Of a stretch of DNA of 64,000 nucleotides, positions 1 to 8,269 are shown piece by piece (the stretch's first letter is position 1; each line of letters opens with the position of its first letter). The notes under the pieces were generated by a model. The model was not told the DNA's origin, searched no databases, and saw only the letters and a program-made list of their open reading frames with translations. This DNA is from an uncultured Peptostreptococcaceae bacterium (lineage in GTDB: Bacteria > Bacillota > Clostridia > Peptostreptococcales > Peptostreptococcaceae): NCBI GenBank assembly GCA_944383455.1, contig CALWPP010000001.1:147925-211924 (forward strand). The letters are read 5' to 3'. The translations under genes were made by a program, and so were the position numbers.

Positions 1-310
1 TTTTATTATCAGTTAAAGCTTCAACTATTACAGCAACTCCTGCTGGACCATAACCTTCATAAACTATTGTTTCATAGTTTTCATTAGCTCCTGCTCCTGC
101 TCCTTTTAAAATAGCTCTATCTATATTGTCATTTGGCATATTGTCAGCCTTAGCTTTTTCTATTGCAGTTTTAAGTGCAGCATTGTACTCTGGGTCTTTT
201 CCACCCTCTTTTGCTGCAACTGCTATTGCTCTTGAATGCTTAGTAAAAACTTTCGCTCTTTTAGCATCTTGTTTTCCTTTTTTATTTATTATATTTCCTA
301 TACGTCCCAT
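1..310 (-). CDS. YebC/PmpR family regulator, 5' part only
   Basis: The reverse strand from the ATG at 310 to the window edge reads [20 protein letters not shown] and continues with [18 protein letters not shown] and [16 protein letters not shown], the N-terminal signature of the YebC/PmpR family. About 103 of the usual 240 or so residues are present; the C-terminus lies beyond base 1. An AAGGAG site sits 8 bases before the ATG. Family members are DNA-binding transcription factors (PmpR) or, as shown more recently for some, ribosome-associated factors easing polyproline translation; sequence alone does not separate the two roles. Confidence 0.93.
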   Translation of the reverse strand, partial: MGRIGNIINKKGKQDAKRAKVFTKHSRAIAVAAKEGGKDPEYNAALKTAIEKAKADNMPNDNIDRAILKGAGAGANENYETIVYEGYGPAGVAVIVEALTDNK

Positions 311-345
311 AATTCACGCTCCTTATGTATAATTTTTACTATAAA

Positions 346-374
346 ATTCTAACATACCTAAATAATTTAGTAAA
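346..374 (-). promoter_or_regulatory. putative promoter of the YebC gene
   Basis: On the reverse strand TTTACT (369-374) and TAGAAT (346-351) are 17 bases apart, and a TG dinucleotide one base before the -10 box makes it an extended -10. The spacer contains the palindrome CTAAATTATTTAG. The start codon follows about 35 bases downstream. Visual match only. Confidence 0.45.
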
Positions 375-431
375 TTATAAGTTTATTCAAAAAGTAGTTT
401 ATTTTTATCAAAAATGTAGTATAATATTAAT

Positions 432-545
432 ATAAAAAAGAAATTACAGTCTTTTTTGCATTAGAGTGTGGTTTCAATAAAATAAATTAATAGTTGTTTT
501 ATTTTTTTGAATCACTCTTATCGCCCTTAAGAGTGATTTTTAGTT
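432..545 (+). ncRNA. candidate antisense (antitoxin-like) RNA
   Basis: A TATAAT at 420-425 could start a short plus-strand RNA near 432 that ends at the hairpin and T-run at 510-541. The RNA would be about 110 nt and fully antisense to the 3' end of the small reverse-strand ORF at 499-621. This convergent layout with overlapping 3' ends is that of type I antitoxins in C. difficile and Bacillus. I see no good -35 box, so the transcript is inferred. Confidence 0.4.
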
Positions 546-621
546 TATCATAAATAAAAGCACCCAAAATACTTATTATTAAAGCATCTGAGTTATTTAT
601 AATTAATCTAATTATTTCCAT
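499..621 (-). CDS. 40-residue hydrophobic peptide, candidate type I toxin
   Basis: This ORF is too short for ordinary gene calling. It encodes MEIIRLIINNSDALIISILG followed by AFIYDKLKITLKGDKSDSKK: one hydrophobic segment (about residues 3-24) and a lysine-rich C-terminal tail. That is the architecture of small membrane toxins of type I toxin-antitoxin systems, including those of C. difficile, whose tails are similarly Lys/Ser/Asp rich. An AGGTGG Shine-Dalgarno site lies 4-5 bases before the ATG and half of it is buried in a hairpin (628-654). The last codons overlap the hairpin terminating the convergent RNA. I recognise no exact family. It could instead be an ordinary small membrane protein. 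Confidence 0.55.
   Translation of the reverse strand: MEIIRLIINNSDALIISILGAFIYDKLKITLKGDKSDSKK
510..545 (+). terminator. hairpin terminator inside the small ORF
   Basis: AATCACTCTTA (510-520) and TAAGAGTGATT (528-538) form a perfect 11-bp stem with a 7-base loop, followed on the plus strand by TTTTT. It suits plus-strand termination; on the reverse strand no T-run follows, so the small-ORF mRNA should read through. Confidence 0.7.
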
Positions 622-627
622 ACTTCC

Positions 628-654
628 ACCTACTTCCTTTTTATAGAAGTAGGT
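628..654 (-). promoter_or_regulatory. 5' UTR hairpin masking the Shine-Dalgarno of the small ORF
   Basis: In the reverse-strand mRNA, ACCTACTTC (654-646) pairs perfectly with GAAGTAGGT (636-628) across a 9-base loop. The 3' arm contains the AGG of the Shine-Dalgarno sequence. Sequestering of the ribosome site is typical of type I toxin mRNAs. Confidence 0.6.
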
Positions 655-700
655 TTTATTTTTATGGAAATCATCACTCTCAAACTGTAATTTCTAATAT

Positions 701-728
701 ATTATATCATAAATTTATTAATTTTTAA
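701..728 (-). promoter_or_regulatory. putative promoter of the small ORF
   Basis: TATAAT on the reverse strand (706-701) is preceded by TTAAAA (728-723) with a 16-base spacer. The predicted start, near 694, is the first base or so of the long-range inverted repeat. Confidence 0.5.
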
Positions 729-730
729 TA

Positions 731-1477
731 TTAAAATTTTGGAGGAGCTGATGGTGTATTTCTCTTATGCTCACTTATTCTATGAAGTCTATCTATTATT
801 TCCCTATCTTTTTGAGGAACATTTTCAAATTTACCTTCAACTATATCATCTATATAATTATAAGTTGTTCCCATTTCATTTTCATCAGTTTGTCCTTCCC
901 AAAGACCAGCTGAAGGAGCTTTATTTATAATATCTTCGTGAACTCCAAGTATTTTTGCCCACTCATACACTTCTCTTTTTGTAAGGTTTGCAAGTGGTAC
1001 TAAATCTACCCCTCCATCACCATACTTTGTGAAATATCCTGTATGAATTTCTGCTGCATTGTCAGTTCCAACTACTAAATATCCTAAATTATTTGCAATA
1101 GTATAAACAGTAGCCATTCTAGTTCTTGCTCTTAAGTTTGCATCAGTCATTCTTAAATTTTCTTCTTTGTATAAATTTTTATCTTTTAAGTTATCAATTA
1201 CTTTAGTAAGTATACCTTCTTGTTCATCAGTTAAATCCAAATCTAAATATTCAATTTTACAACCATCTATAACTTTTAAAGCATCTAATCTATCATTTGG
1301 ATTACTTTTTATACTCATAATCACTCCCATAGAATTATCTGGAAATGCTTTTTTTATTAAGTAAGTAACAACAGCAGAATCAATTCCACCACTAACTCCA
1401 ACTATAAGCCCGTTACAATTTGCTTCTTTAACTTTTTGTCTTAACCATTCAACAGTCTTTTCTATTTTAGCTCTCAT
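731..1477 (-). CDS. nadE: NH3-dependent NAD+ synthetase
   Basis: Catalyses ATP-dependent amidation of nicotinic acid adenine dinucleotide to NAD in the cytoplasm. The P-loop-like motif SGGIDSAVV is at residues 29-37, and the central stretch LVVGTDNAAEIHTGYFTKYG with DLVPLANLTKREV is characteristic of NadE. No glutaminase domain is present, so ammonia is the expected nitrogen donor. The longest ORF starts at 1504, but AGGAA six bases before the ATG at 1477 fits MRAKIEKTV, giving 248 residues, normal for this short form. It ends directly upstream of the small-ORF module, on the same strand. Confidence 0.95.
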   Translation of the reverse strand: MRAKIEKTVEWLRQKVKEANCNGLIVGVSGGIDSAVVTYLIKKAFPDNSMGVIMSIKSNPNDRLDALKVIDGCKIEYLDLDLTDEQEGILTKVIDNLKDKNLYKEENLRMTDANLRARTRMATVYTIANNLGYLVVGTDNAAEIHTGYFTKYGDGGVDLVPLANLTKREVYEWAKILGVHEDIINKAPSAGLWEGQTDENEMGTTYNYIDDIVEGKFENVPQKDREIIDRLHRISEHKRNTPSAPPKF

Positions 1478-1511
1478 AATATTTCCTTTCTTTTTCTTAT
1501 ACATTTTCCTT

Positions 1512-1520
1512 ATTATACCA
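1512..1520 (-). promoter_or_regulatory. putative extended -10 promoter of nadE
   Basis: The reverse strand reads TGGTATAAT (1520-1512), a consensus extended -10 element about 35 bases before the chosen nadE start. No clear -35 box is visible, which extended -10 promoters tolerate. Confidence 0.5.
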
Positions 1521-1631
1521 CATTTTTAATTTTATTATAATAAAGTTATATATTTAAACTTTTCAAAATTTCAAATATTTTTTAAGATTTGAGTATATAT
1601 ATGTTAAAATAAATTATAAAGGGGGAGTTTA

Positions 1632-2912
1632 ATGCTTATTTGTAAACATAACGAGAAAGAACTTCACAAAGAAGACAAATTAAAAATATTTGCCGTTTTT
1701 CCAGTAGTATTTTTTATTTTTGGAATAGCTTATTCATATTATGAGTCAGGAATTGATTCTTCATTAAAGTCTGGTCTTAAAAATATAATATTATCGCCAA
1801 CAATTCTCATAACTGATTTTTTGGCAGTTGGTGGAATTGGAGCAACTTTTATTAATGTAAGTTTGATAGGATTTTTTAATTTATACTTAATAAGAAAATA
1901 CAAGCTAAGAATTAATGGTCTTATAATAGCTGCATATTTGACTGTTATGGGATTTTCATTTTTTGGAAAAAATATATTCAATATATTCCCTATATATTTT
2001 GGTGGATTTCTTTATAGTATAAGAAAGAAAATTGAATTTAAAAATATAATAGTATCCATAATGTTTGCAACTTCACTCGCACCTGTAGTTAGTGAAATTA
2101 GCTTTTTAGATATTTTACCAGAAAAAATAAGTGTACTTATAGGTATTTCGTTTGGTACATTCATAGGGTTTATAGTTACACCACTTGCATCTCATATGGT
2201 TAAATTTTATGATGGGTATAATATTTATAATCTTGGATTTACTGCTGGTATTTTAGGAACAGTCCTTACAAGTTCACTTAGAAGTCTTGATATAAATATT
2301 GAGCCTGTAAGTATTTTATATGAGAGAAATAATTATTTTATTATTTTTACTCTCTTAATACTTTTTTTATACTTGATGACAATTGGTGTTTATGTTAATA
2401 AGGACTGTTTAAAACAATTTAAAATAATATTTAGTTATAGTGGTAAAGTTGTTACAGATTATACATATCTTGTTGGCTACGGCTTAACATTTTTTAATAT
2501 GGGTATTATGGGTATTTTATGTATGATATTTGTACTTTCTATTGGTGGTGTTATAAATGGTCCTGTTATTGCTGGTATTTTTACAGTTGTTGGGTTTAGT
2601 GCTTTTGGAAAGCATCTTAAAAATTGCTTACCAATAATAATTGGAGTTTTAGCTACTGCTTTATTCTTAGATAAAGATATAACATCAACTTCAGTAATAA
2701 TAACAATGCTATTTTCAACTACACTTGCCCCTATTTCTGGAGTGTACGGATTTACAATAGGTATTTTAGCAGGAATATTACACTTTATTTTAGCAACTAA
2801 TGTTGGTATAATACACGGAGGAGTAAATTTATACAACAACGGATTTGCAGGTGGTCTTGTAGCTGGTTTTTTACTTCCTATACTAGATGCTTTTTTTGAA
2901 AGGAGAAAATAA
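1632..2912 (+). CDS. DUF1576 polytopic membrane protein
   Basis: 426 residues, almost entirely hydrophobic, with roughly 10-12 membrane segments. It matches the DUF1576 family by composition and by an internal duplication: each half ends with a related motif, NIYNLGFTAGILG near residue 200 and NLYNNGFAGGLVAGF near residue 405, and both halves carry an F-GKH/FFGKN-type loop. The function of the family is unknown; a transporter or channel is likely from the pseudo-twofold arrangement. GGGGGAG lies just before the ATG. The next gene starts one base after its stop and is probably co-transcribed. Confidence 0.75.
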   Translation: MLICKHNEKELHKEDKLKIFAVFPVVFFIFGIAYSYYESGIDSSLKSGLKNIILSPTILITDFLAVGGIGATFINVSLIGFFNLYLIRKYKLRINGLIIAAYLTVMGFSFFGKNIFNIFPIYFGGFLYSIRKKIEFKNIIVSIMFATSLAPVVSEISFLDILPEKISVLIGISFGTFIGFIVTPLASHMVKFYDGYNIYNLGFTAGILGTVLTSSLRSLDINIEPVSILYERNNYFIIFTLLILFLYLMTIGVYVNKDCLKQFKIIFSYSGKVVTDYTYLVGYGLTFFNMGIMGILCMIFVLSIGGVINGPVIAGIFTVVGFSAFGKHLKNCLPIIIGVLATALFLDKDITSTSVIITMLFSTTLAPISGVYGFTIGILAGILHFILATNVGIIHGGVNLYNNGFAGGLVAGFLLPILDAFFERRK

Positions 2913-2913
2913 A

Positions 2914-3255
2914 ATGGATTGTGAAGTAAAAAAACTAACAGGTTTAATTGATGAGATAAGTACTTTTTTTCTAAAAAATGATTCTAATGAAATGGATATA
3001 AAAATAAAAAAAGAAAGTAATCTTTCCAAAGTTTTTTTAACTATTTACAATACTAAATTTAGTGATGAAGATATAGATGATTTAAGAGATATTTTAAATA
3101 TTCCAAGACAATGCGAAGTTGAAGGATTTTATTGGGAACTAATGGGTGATGATGCTAGTGGAGATGAACTTTTTTTAATTGGTTCTATGATAGACTCTGC
3201 AATAGTCGAAAAAAGAGAAAATAACTTATATATTGAAATCGAGAGAAAAAATTAA
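2914..3255 (+). CDS. small acidic protein downstream of DUF1576 gene
   Basis: 113 residues, soluble, no signal peptide and no motif that I recognise. The C-terminal half, with ELFLIGSMIDSAIVEKREN, looks like a small alpha/beta fold. The ORF can be extended upstream to 2887 in a frame overlapping the previous gene, but AGGAGA 7 bases before the ATG at 2914 supports the shorter form. Tight linkage to the DUF1576 gene and a shared terminator suggest one operon; a cytoplasmic partner of the membrane protein is possible but only inferred. Confidence 0.75.
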   Translation: MDCEVKKLTGLIDEISTFFLKNDSNEMDIKIKKESNLSKVFLTIYNTKFSDEDIDDLRDILNIPRQCEVEGFYWELMGDDASGDELFLIGSMIDSAIVEKRENNLYIEIERKN

Positions 3256-3280
3256 AGGTGTGAACTATACACACCTTTTT
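3254..3280 (+). terminator. terminator after the DUF1576 operon
   Basis: AAAGGTGTG and CACACCTTT form a stem around a 7-base loop, followed by T residues. The A-run before it lets it serve the convergent gene ending at 3279 as well. Confidence 0.8.
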
Positions 3281-6200
3281 ATAATCTTGGCTTATTCTTT
3301 TTACCAAATTTATTAAATATTTTTACAAGATACTTATTATCTTTGCAAACTTCTATTGCTTTTTCGTAGCACTTTGCACCTTCTTCATATCTTTCCATAT
3401 CACATAATATATTTCCTTTTAAATTTAAAACTTCATCATCAAGTTCTATTTCAAGAAATTTATCAAAACATTCTAAAGCCTCATCAAAACATTCCATATC
3501 ATTTAATATAATACCTTTATTATGAAAAGCATTAACATTTTTATCATTAATATCTATAACTTTATCATAATAATTTAATGACATATCATCTTTTTTTGTT
3601 TTTGAATATATATATGCTATTTTGAAATTAGCTTCTTCATTAAACTCGTCTATTTCAATAATTTCATAGTAATATCTTAAGGCTTCTTTGTATTTTTTTT
3701 GGTAAAGATAACAATTACCAATTAAATTTAATGCCCAAATATCTTTTTTTACTTTTAGATATTCATTTAGGTATTTTAAAGATGTGTTGTATCTTTTATT
3801 ACTATATACTGACTCTATCTTTATTTTTAGGTAATCTAAATCTATAGCTTCATCTTTGTCAGATATATTCTCAAGTCTAGGAGATAATTCTAAGTTCTCG
3901 ATAACTGTTAAACCACCCTCACTTAAAGGTTTTATATAATTTATTTCAAAATCTCTTTTATACATAGATTTAAAATTTGATACTTCGTAATAACCTTCTT
4001 TGTGCTTATATTTATCAAAAACTTTTTCTTTTAAATTTTCATAGTAATCTCTATCTTCTTTATAAAGCTCAATAAGTGAAAGTTTTTTATAGTCTTTTAC
4101 TTCTTTATTTTCTTCTACCTCTGACTTACTACTGTATAAATAATCTTTTACTCTATGAACTTCCTTAAAAAATATATCTTTGTTGTTACTAAAGTATTTT
4201 TTCCAAGCATTTAATTCATTGTTCCATTCAACATTCAAATACTCATACTCTTTCTTAGAACTAAGGTCATAATCTATTATTTCATTTGCAAGTTTTTCTA
4301 AATCATATTTTTCTCTATCTTTAAAATGGTAAAAGTCTGGTTTTTCACTAGTTAAATAAAAATAGTTAAATATATCAAATAAGTCTTTCTTATTAAACCC
4401 ATATTCTATTTTATAGTCTTTAAATATATTTTCTAAAACATAGTTATATAATTTTTCTAATTCATCTTCTAAAAGAGTTAATCTAAAAATTTCTACACTA
4501 TCTAAATCATATTCATTATTTATATCTTCTTGTAATTCTTTCAATAGTTCGTTTTCATTGTTTATATTTTCTTCTAATTCTTCTATTAGTTCGTTTTCTT
4601 TATTTTCATCTATTTGTTCAATATTATTTTCTGTTATTTCTTCTGTATCTTTATTTTCTACTTCTAAATCTTCACTACTATTTTCTAAATCTTCTCCTAA
4701 AATAATTGTGTTTAAGCTAATTTCACAAGAGTTAAATATCTCTTCTAAATTATCAATCATATTTTGATATGGCTCTTTTAAATTTTCAAAAACTAAAACT
4801 TCACAGATTTTATTAAAATACACACTCTCATTAAATAAATTAAAAATATAACTTCCAATAGGTATTAAGTCAATATATTTTTCTGGAAGGTTTTTATAAC
4901 TTATATTATTTATATTTCTAAATTCATACATTAATTTATTTGGTATTAAGGTTTTTTCTAGGCTACTTTTATAGTAGTGATTTTCCTCTTTTCCAACATA
5001 CAAATCTATAATGTTACTTGGATTTATAAAATCTATATTGTGTTTATAATTATCAATAAAACTTATTATAAAAAGTTCATTTTTTCCATCTAATATATCA
5101 CCATTTATTCCAATAGATATTATTTGGTTCATTTCAATAGTTGATGTTATAAGTTTTGCTATAAATATATTTTCAAGGTTTTTTAGCTTAAACTTTTCAA
5201 CTTCCATACAAAAATCTATCAAAACATCTATTTCTGAGTTTTCAAAATTATCTACTTTTTGACTTTTAACTTCAGGCTCATCATCAGGTAATAAAATATC
5301 ACATTTTATATCTTTTTCTAAAAGTAAATTTTTAATAACTTTCGCTTGATTTTCGTTGTAAGTAATTATTAAAGTATTTTTATAAGACTCTTTTTTATTA
5401 CTAAAATCTATATAAGTGTTAACTATAAAGTTATTTCTTTCATCATTATGAGATATTTCTTCTTCAATATCATCAAAATCACTATATATTTCTATATCTG
5501 TATAGTATTCTTTCATAGTTGGCTTTGATAATATTTCTCTATTTATAAGAGAACCTATAGTAGTTATATGACATATTCCATCTGTAAATATTTTAGATAA
5601 AACTCCAACATTATTTTCTTCGTTTCTTCTAATACTAGATGTAAGACCTATTATTTTTAGATAATTTTTACAGTTATTTTCTAATATATTAATTACATTT
5701 TTATATACATTTGAAATTGCATAGTTAGCTTCATCAATTATTAAACAAATACTATCTTTATTATTTTCTATCCAATTTTTTAAATGTTTTTCATCTTTGT
5801 TTAAAATAAGACTTGATAGCACTACAAAATCATCATCTTTTTGTAAATTACTTATTTTATCATAGTTCTTTGATATAATCCTATAATTAAAACTATTTAT
5901 ATTTGGTATATTTTCCTCTCCAGATAAATCAAATAAAGAGCTTTTTACTTTTTCCAAAGAGTCATATCTGCTACTAATCCAAAGTACCTTCTTTTTGCTT
6001 CCTATAATATTATTAAGAGCCCAGTAAACTCCAGTAAAAGTTTTTCCACCATTATTTGGTATAACCAAAATAGCTTTATAAATATCATTTTCATTACTTT
6101 GATTTAATGATTTTATAGCTTCTTTTTGATGAATAAAAAAGTTATTAATAATATATTTTGAAGTTGCTAACTCTACATCTTCAAATTCTTCATCATCTTC

Positions 6201-6608
6201 TCCAACATTATTATTTATACTTTCTTCATTTTTTTCTATATTTTCGATATTTTCAATATCTGATTCTTCATTTGATTTAATGTCTAATAAATAATTTTCT
6301 GTATTTTCACTATCATCTACTTTATTGATATTTATTTCTTCTGATAATTCATTTTCTGTAAAATCACTTATCTTTACTTCTTTTCCTTTTTCATAAACAT
6401 TAACATCTTCATGATGTTCTTGTATAGTTTCTTTAACTTTTTCAGTTCTTAATATTATATCTTTACCTTCATTATCTTTAAATTTATATGCATATTCATC
6501 TTCATTTTGTGTTGAATTTATATTATAAGTATTATCTATTTCTAATCTATTTCTTTTTTTTATTTTTCTTAAATATATAGTTCCTGAAAATTTATCATTA
6601 AATTCCAT
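3279..6608 (-). CDS. SF2 helicase-like protein fused to TPR repeats
   Basis: 1109 residues, very acidic. Residues 1-145 are acidic, low-complexity sequence. A superfamily 2 helicase-like core follows: IPNNGGKT (about 183-190) where a Walker A is expected, LIIDEANYA (289-297) as the DEAD/DEAH position, and GLTSS (321-325) as motif III. The second RecA-like lobe is recognisable (TLIITYNENQAKVI), but motif VI reads MNQIISIGI near 493-501, lacking the usual QxxGRxxR arginines. An acidic Glu/Asn tract lies near 640-720. The last 200 residues are TPR repeats (for example ALRYYYEIIEIDEFNEEANF). ATP hydrolysis is therefore uncertain. A GGGAG site precedes the ATG. Role unknown; a scaffold or nucleic-acid handling protein is possible. 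Confidence 0.7.
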   Translation of the reverse strand: MEFNDKFSGTIYLRKIKKRNRLEIDNTYNINSTQNEDEYAYKFKDNEGKDIILRTEKVKETIQEHHEDVNVYEKGKEVKISDFTENELSEEININKVDDSENTENYLLDIKSNEESDIENIENIEKNEESINNNVGEDDEEFEDVELATSKYIINNFFIHQKEAIKSLNQSNENDIYKAILVIPNNGGKTFTGVYWALNNIIGSKKKVLWISSRYDSLEKVKSSLFDLSGEENIPNINSFNYRIISKNYDKISNLQKDDDFVVLSSLILNKDEKHLKNWIENNKDSICLIIDEANYAISNVYKNVINILENNCKNYLKIIGLTSSIRRNEENNVGVLSKIFTDGICHITTIGSLINREILSKPTMKEYYTDIEIYSDFDDIEEEISHNDERNNFIVNTYIDFSNKKESYKNTLIITYNENQAKVIKNLLLEKDIKCDILLPDDEPEVKSQKVDNFENSEIDVLIDFCMEVEKFKLKNLENIFIAKLITSTIEMNQIISIGINGDILDGKNELFIISFIDNYKHNIDFINPSNIIDLYVGKEENHYYKSSLEKTLIPNKLMYEFRNINNISYKNLPEKYIDLIPIGSYIFNLFNESVYFNKICEVLVFENLKEPYQNMIDNLEEIFNSCEISLNTIILGEDLENSSEDLEVENKDTEEITENNIEQIDENKENELIEELEENINNENELLKELQEDINNEYDLDSVEIFRLTLLEDELEKLYNYVLENIFKDYKIEYGFNKKDLFDIFNYFYLTSEKPDFYHFKDREKYDLEKLANEIIDYDLSSKKEYEYLNVEWNNELNAWKKYFSNNKDIFFKEVHRVKDYLYSSKSEVEENKEVKDYKKLSLIELYKEDRDYYENLKEKVFDKYKHKEGYYEVSNFKSMYKRDFEINYIKPLSEGGLTVIENLELSPRLENISDKDEAIDLDYLKIKIESVYSNKRYNTSLKYLNEYLKVKKDIWALNLIGNCYLYQKKYKEALRYYYEIIEIDEFNEEANFKIAYIYSKTKKDDMSLNYYDKVIDINDKNVNAFHNKGIILNDMECFDEALECFDKFLEIELDDEVLNLKGNILCDMERYEEGAKCYEKAIEVCKDNKYLVKIFNKFGKKNKPRL

Positions 6609-6682
6609 AAACTTCTCCCTAAAGTTATTATAATATTATATTGATTATACAATATATTTTTAAGTTATAACAATACTAAAAG

Positions 6683-6710
6683 AGATATTGCAAAAAGCAA
6701 TATCTTTTTT
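6683..6710. terminator. terminator between PH-domain gene and helicase-like gene
   Basis: AGATATTGC and GCAATATCT form a perfect 9-bp stem around five A residues. Reverse-strand transcripts from the PH-domain gene meet it right after the stop codon; a TTTT tail is weak in that direction and stronger on the plus strand. Confidence 0.65.
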
Positions 6711-6715
6711 ATAAA

Positions 6716-7342
6716 TTATGCCTGAATATATTTTAAGAAAGTTTCTGAAAAGTCTCTTTGCTTAAATTCTTTTATACTTTCATTTAAAAATTTATTGTTA
6801 AACTCTACTATATTTTTATAAGCATCTACAATAGATTCATTTTGTTGTATTCCTGACTTACTAAAAACACTACTTGCTAAATCTAAACTATTTTTATTAT
6901 TTTCAAGATACATATTATTAAAATATTGTATTCTTCCTATTTCAAATAAAGCTTTGTAAAGATCTTTTAGTTGTTCTATTTGATTTTTATCCACATCTAT
7001 ACTAAAACTTATATTACCTAAACTAAATTTTATTTCAACATCTAAATCAATATGCCCAGCAGTTTCTATAAAAACATTACTCACATAATAGTTTAAAAAC
7101 TCATATCTATTTACTACTCTTTTTTTAGAAACAGCACTAGAGCCGTCAACATGTATTACAGCATAGTTTGTAAATACATACTCATCTGATTTTGATTTTA
7201 TAACAAAAAATATTTTTTCGTTATCCTCATGAAATATATAATCATCTCCATCAACTTTGTCAAAATCACTTGGAGATATTATTTTTCCTATATCAGATAA
7301 TCCTAAAGTATCTGATGCTATTTTTCCAAAAATTCCTGCCAT
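6716..7342 (-). CDS. bacterial PH-domain protein (bPH_1/YvbH-like)
   Basis: 208 residues. The stretch from about 45 to 125 matches the bPH_1 family: FTNYAVIHVDG, then KKRVVNRYEFLNYYVS and IETAGHIDLDVEIKFSLG, which closely resembles the VETAGHFDLDAELK signature of YvbH-like proteins. The C-terminal part is helical. No signal peptide or membrane segment is present, so it is cytosolic. Bacterial PH domains of this type are thought to mediate oligomerisation, but their roles are poorly known. GAGGGG lies five bases before the ATG. It is upstream of the helicase-like gene, on the same strand, with a hairpin between. Confidence 0.8.
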   Translation of the reverse strand: MAGIFGKIASDTLGLSDIGKIISPSDFDKVDGDDYIFHEDNEKIFFVIKSKSDEYVFTNYAVIHVDGSSAVSKKRVVNRYEFLNYYVSNVFIETAGHIDLDVEIKFSLGNISFSIDVDKNQIEQLKDLYKALFEIGRIQYFNNMYLENNKNSLDLASSVFSKSGIQQNESIVDAYKNIVEFNNKFLNESIKEFKQRDFSETFLKYIQA

Positions 7343-7481
7343 AAAAACCCCTCAAATATTTATAAAAATCTAACTAAATTATACCATAATAATAAATTCT
7401 ATAAAATATATATTATATTTTTTATTTGTATATAAATATTAAAATGTAATTTTGCTAAAAATAACTTAAAAAGGTGATTTA

Positions 7482-7844
7482 ATGAAAAAGAATACTTTTA
7501 GTATAAAAAATGCTTTTATAGGAATTTTTACGGGATTTATTAATGGTATTTTTGGTTCTGGTGGTGGAACACTCTTAGTTCCAATACTAAATAATATTTT
7601 AAAAATCGAAGAACATAAATCTCATGCAACAGCACTTGGTATAATAATTTTTCTAACTACTACAAGTTCTATTATTTATATTTCAAAAGGAACTTACGAT
7701 ATAAAACTTACATATCAAGTTGCAATAGGAAGTATAGTTGGTGGTGTAGTTGGTGCAAAACTCCTTTGTAAAGTTACAGGAAAATTTCTTAGAATTACTT
7801 TTGGAATAATAATGATAATAGCATCTATAAGGATGGTGTTTTAA
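7482..7844 (+). CDS. half-size TauE/SafE (TSUP) permease, first subunit
   Basis: 120 residues with about four membrane segments. The conserved N-terminal glycine motif FINGIFGSGGGTLLVP (about 18-33) is that of the sulfite exporter TauE/SafE family, whose normal members have about 250 residues in two homologous halves. This gene corresponds to one half. Its stop codon overlaps the start of the next gene (TAATG), so the two are translationally coupled and probably make a heterodimer. Transport of sulfite, sulfonates or other organic anions is known in the family; the substrate here is unknown. Confidence 0.85.
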   Translation: MKKNTFSIKNAFIGIFTGFINGIFGSGGGTLLVPILNNILKIEEHKSHATALGIIIFLTTTSSIIYISKGTYDIKLTYQVAIGSIVGGVVGAKLLCKVTGKFLRITFGIIMIIASIRMVF

Positions 7845-8215
7845 TGATAAACTATATTATAGGTTTTTTTGCTGGAATTATAGGTGGAATGGGAATGGGT
7901 GGAGGAACTATTTTAATTCCTGCACTAATATTATTTACGAATATAGACCCAAAAATTGCCCAAAGTGTAAATTTACTCTCATCAATCCCAATGACTATAT
8001 TTGCACTTATAATTCACATCAAAAATAAAAAAGTTGAATTTAGTATAATAAAGTCAATAGCAATATTTGGAGTTCTTGGAGCAATATGTGGTTCATTTTT
8101 AGCAAATTATATCTCATCAAACATATTAAAAAAAGTTTTTGGTATATTTTTATTTATAGTTGGATGCATTGAGGTTAAAAAAGGTATTTGTATGAAAAAA
8201 AATAAGGGGAATTAG
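7844..8215 (+). CDS. half-size TauE/SafE (TSUP) permease, second subunit
   Basis: 123 residues with about four membrane segments. GIIGGMGMGGGTILIPAL near residues 12-29 repeats the family glycine motif found in the previous gene, so each protein supplies one half of a normal permease. The ATG overlaps the upstream stop by one base, and AAGGATGGTG precedes it. The C-terminus is a short basic tail (KKGICMKKNKGN). The stop codon lies in the loop of the terminator hairpin. Confidence 0.85.
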   Translation: MINYIIGFFAGIIGGMGMGGGTILIPALILFTNIDPKIAQSVNLLSSIPMTIFALIIHIKNKKVEFSIIKSIAIFGVLGAICGSFLANYISSNILKKVFGIFLFIVGCIEVKKGICMKKNKGN

Positions 8216-8222
8216 TTCCCCT
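8205..8222 (+). terminator. terminator after the TSUP gene pair
   Basis: AGGGGAA and TTCCCCT form a 7-bp stem with a 4-base loop, ending in CTTAAAAT. The T-run is poor, so efficiency is doubtful. Confidence 0.5.
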
Positions 8223-8269
8223 CTTAAAATATAACATAATAAATAGTTTATATAACTAATCTATTCACA

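Larger units (their letters stand above)
439..695. repeat. long-range inverted repeat bracketing the small-ORF module
   Basis: AGAAATTACAGT at 439-450 is exactly the reverse complement of 684-695, and further inside AGAGTG (463-468) matches CACTCT (675-680). The repeat brackets the small reverse-strand ORF. In the reverse transcript, expected to start near 694 and to end in a T-run at 434-439, it would pair the extreme 5' and 3' ends. Confidence 0.75.

Noticed and set aside
126..332. Plus-strand ORF of 68 residues at the left edge
   Set aside because: It is the shadow of the YebC gene, whose reverse-strand frame matches its family closely.
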